Origin: an uncultured Lachnospiraceae bacterium | GTDB lineage: Bacteria > Bacillota > Clostridia > Lachnospirales > Lachnospiraceae | DNA: 64,000 nt | Reading direction: 5' to 3' | Assembly (NCBI GenBank): GCA_949840805.1 | Contig: CATKXR010000015.1 | Span: forward strand, 1 to 64,000 | In this document: positions 63,584-64,000 of the stretch, piece by piece | How positions within the stretch are numbered: position 1 is the first letter of the stretch | Layout: every line of letters begins with the position of its first letter | Position numbers and translations under genes: made by a program | The notes under the pieces: generated by a model | Database searches by the model: none | What the model was told of the DNA's origin: nothing | The model's input: the letters and a program-made list of their open reading frames with translations, nothing else

Positions 63584-64000
63584 TTATTTATTTTTCCCCT
63601 TTTTGATGCCTGCCAGTTCTGCTAAAATGAGAGCGGTGGCGTGGATATCCAGGCTGCCGGTGTGCAAAGAAACATTGTCCTTCAAATACTGACAAAAGCT
63701 TTTTGGCGTATAAACCGAGGAAGGGACAGACTGTAGAGTTGCCCGGGGGTTGGTAAATACAGTTACCACATCCAGATCTGTGGTGATTCCGGCTTCTTCC
63801 ATGGCAGCCTGGATCAGCTTTTTCTGCTCCAGGCATGATTGTAAGGGATTGTCAAAGGTTTTATCTTCCCCGTTGATATGCTGACGCCAGGAAGATGATG
63901 TGGCGGCCGGAGACTTTACATCTCCAGGGGCGATTGTACCTCCAAAGCCGAGGCAATAGACGCCGGTAATTCCTCCCGGAGCTACAATCAGAGCTGTAAG
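63584..64000 (-). CDS. NERD-domain-like protein, 3' part only
   Basis: The gene runs off the right edge; only the last 138 codons are inside the window and the start is not visible. Reading back from the edge the frame is open: ALIVAPGGITGVYCLGFGG, then PAATSSSWRQHINGEDKTF, NPLQSCLEQKKLIQAAM, VVTVFTNPRATLQSVPS, and the end AELAGIKKGKNK. The W...NP(x)Q spacing and following hydrophobic strand resemble the NERD (nuclease-related) domain seen in membrane-linked or DNA-processing proteins. Assignment is tentative because the N-terminal catalytic strand is missing. It converges on gpmI. Confidence 0.6.
   Translation of the reverse strand, partial: LTALIVAPGGITGVYCLGFGGTIAPGDVKSPAATSSSWRQHINGEDKTFDNPLQSCLEQKKLIQAAMEEAGITTDLDVVTVFTNPRATLQSVPSSVYTPKSFCQYLKDNVSLHTGSLDIHATALILAELAGIKKGKNK

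Overview
The window looks like a chromosome segment of a Gram-positive Clostridia member, most likely Lachnospiraceae. Supporting signs are strong AGGAGG ribosome sites, TTGACA/TATAAT-type promoters, a one-piece tmRNA close to secG-rnr-smpB, Gly/Ser-rich wall-binding repeat proteins, an LPxTG-anchored giant adhesin and family-specific small membrane proteins. Base composition is mid-range apart from a clearly AT-rich first gene. The species cannot be named from sequence alone. No rRNA, tRNA, CRISPR array or complete insertion sequence was seen.

Region 1 (1-14730) is a surface-glycan locus of ten same-strand genes, tightly packed except for a 178-nt break before the eighth: two GT2 transferases, a COG5610-type HAD protein, a GT4 transferase, a DUF4422 transferase, a Caps_synth-type transferase, an FkbM methyltransferase, a four-part protein ending in a cytidylyltransferase, and two TIM-barrel sugar-phosphate isomerase/epimerase-like proteins. 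Its most striking property is that nine consecutive genes carry the same ~90-residue Rossmann-like module (GAGxxG ... DNxxxxWG ... GxPV), at the N-terminus, at the C-terminus or internally. The locus continues upstream of the window; no flippase, polymerase or priming transferase is present here.

Region 2 (14779-19857) is housekeeping: secG, rnr (RNase R), smpB, a branched-chain aminotransferase and ssrA (tmRNA). This groups a protein-export gene with the trans-translation and ribosome-rescue machinery. Several clear promoters and a terminator are visible.

Region 3 (20139-23894) has a secreted glycoside-hydrolase-like protein, a lone serine recombinase bracketed by two elaborate inverted-repeat structures, and an M20 amidohydrolase.

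Region 4 (24039-38478) is an envelope region: two members of an uncharacterised membrane family (a third, shorter relative lies at 37810), a two-component system divergent from an RND efflux operon (adaptor, pump, two TolC-like proteins), MgtC, and small membrane proteins. Four TCACA boxes on an 11-bp phase sit just upstream of the efflux genes and are a plausible operator for the response regulator.

Region 5 (38858-61708) looks like one long surface-protein unit. A promoter and a structured leader with an internal terminator are followed by two wall-binding-repeat proteins and a 4513-residue LPxTG protein with about 13 Cna-B/SpaA-like domains. Overlapping its stop codon (ATGA) is a TetM/EF-G-like GTPase fused to a C-terminal NYN (YacP/Rae1-like) nuclease domain. 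This fusion is the most unusual single gene in the window: it places a ribosomal A-site GTPase and an A-site-type mRNA nuclease in one polypeptide.

Region 6 (61755-64000) has gpmI with its own promoter, a hairpin-rich spacer, and the 3' part of a convergent NERD-like gene that runs off the window edge.
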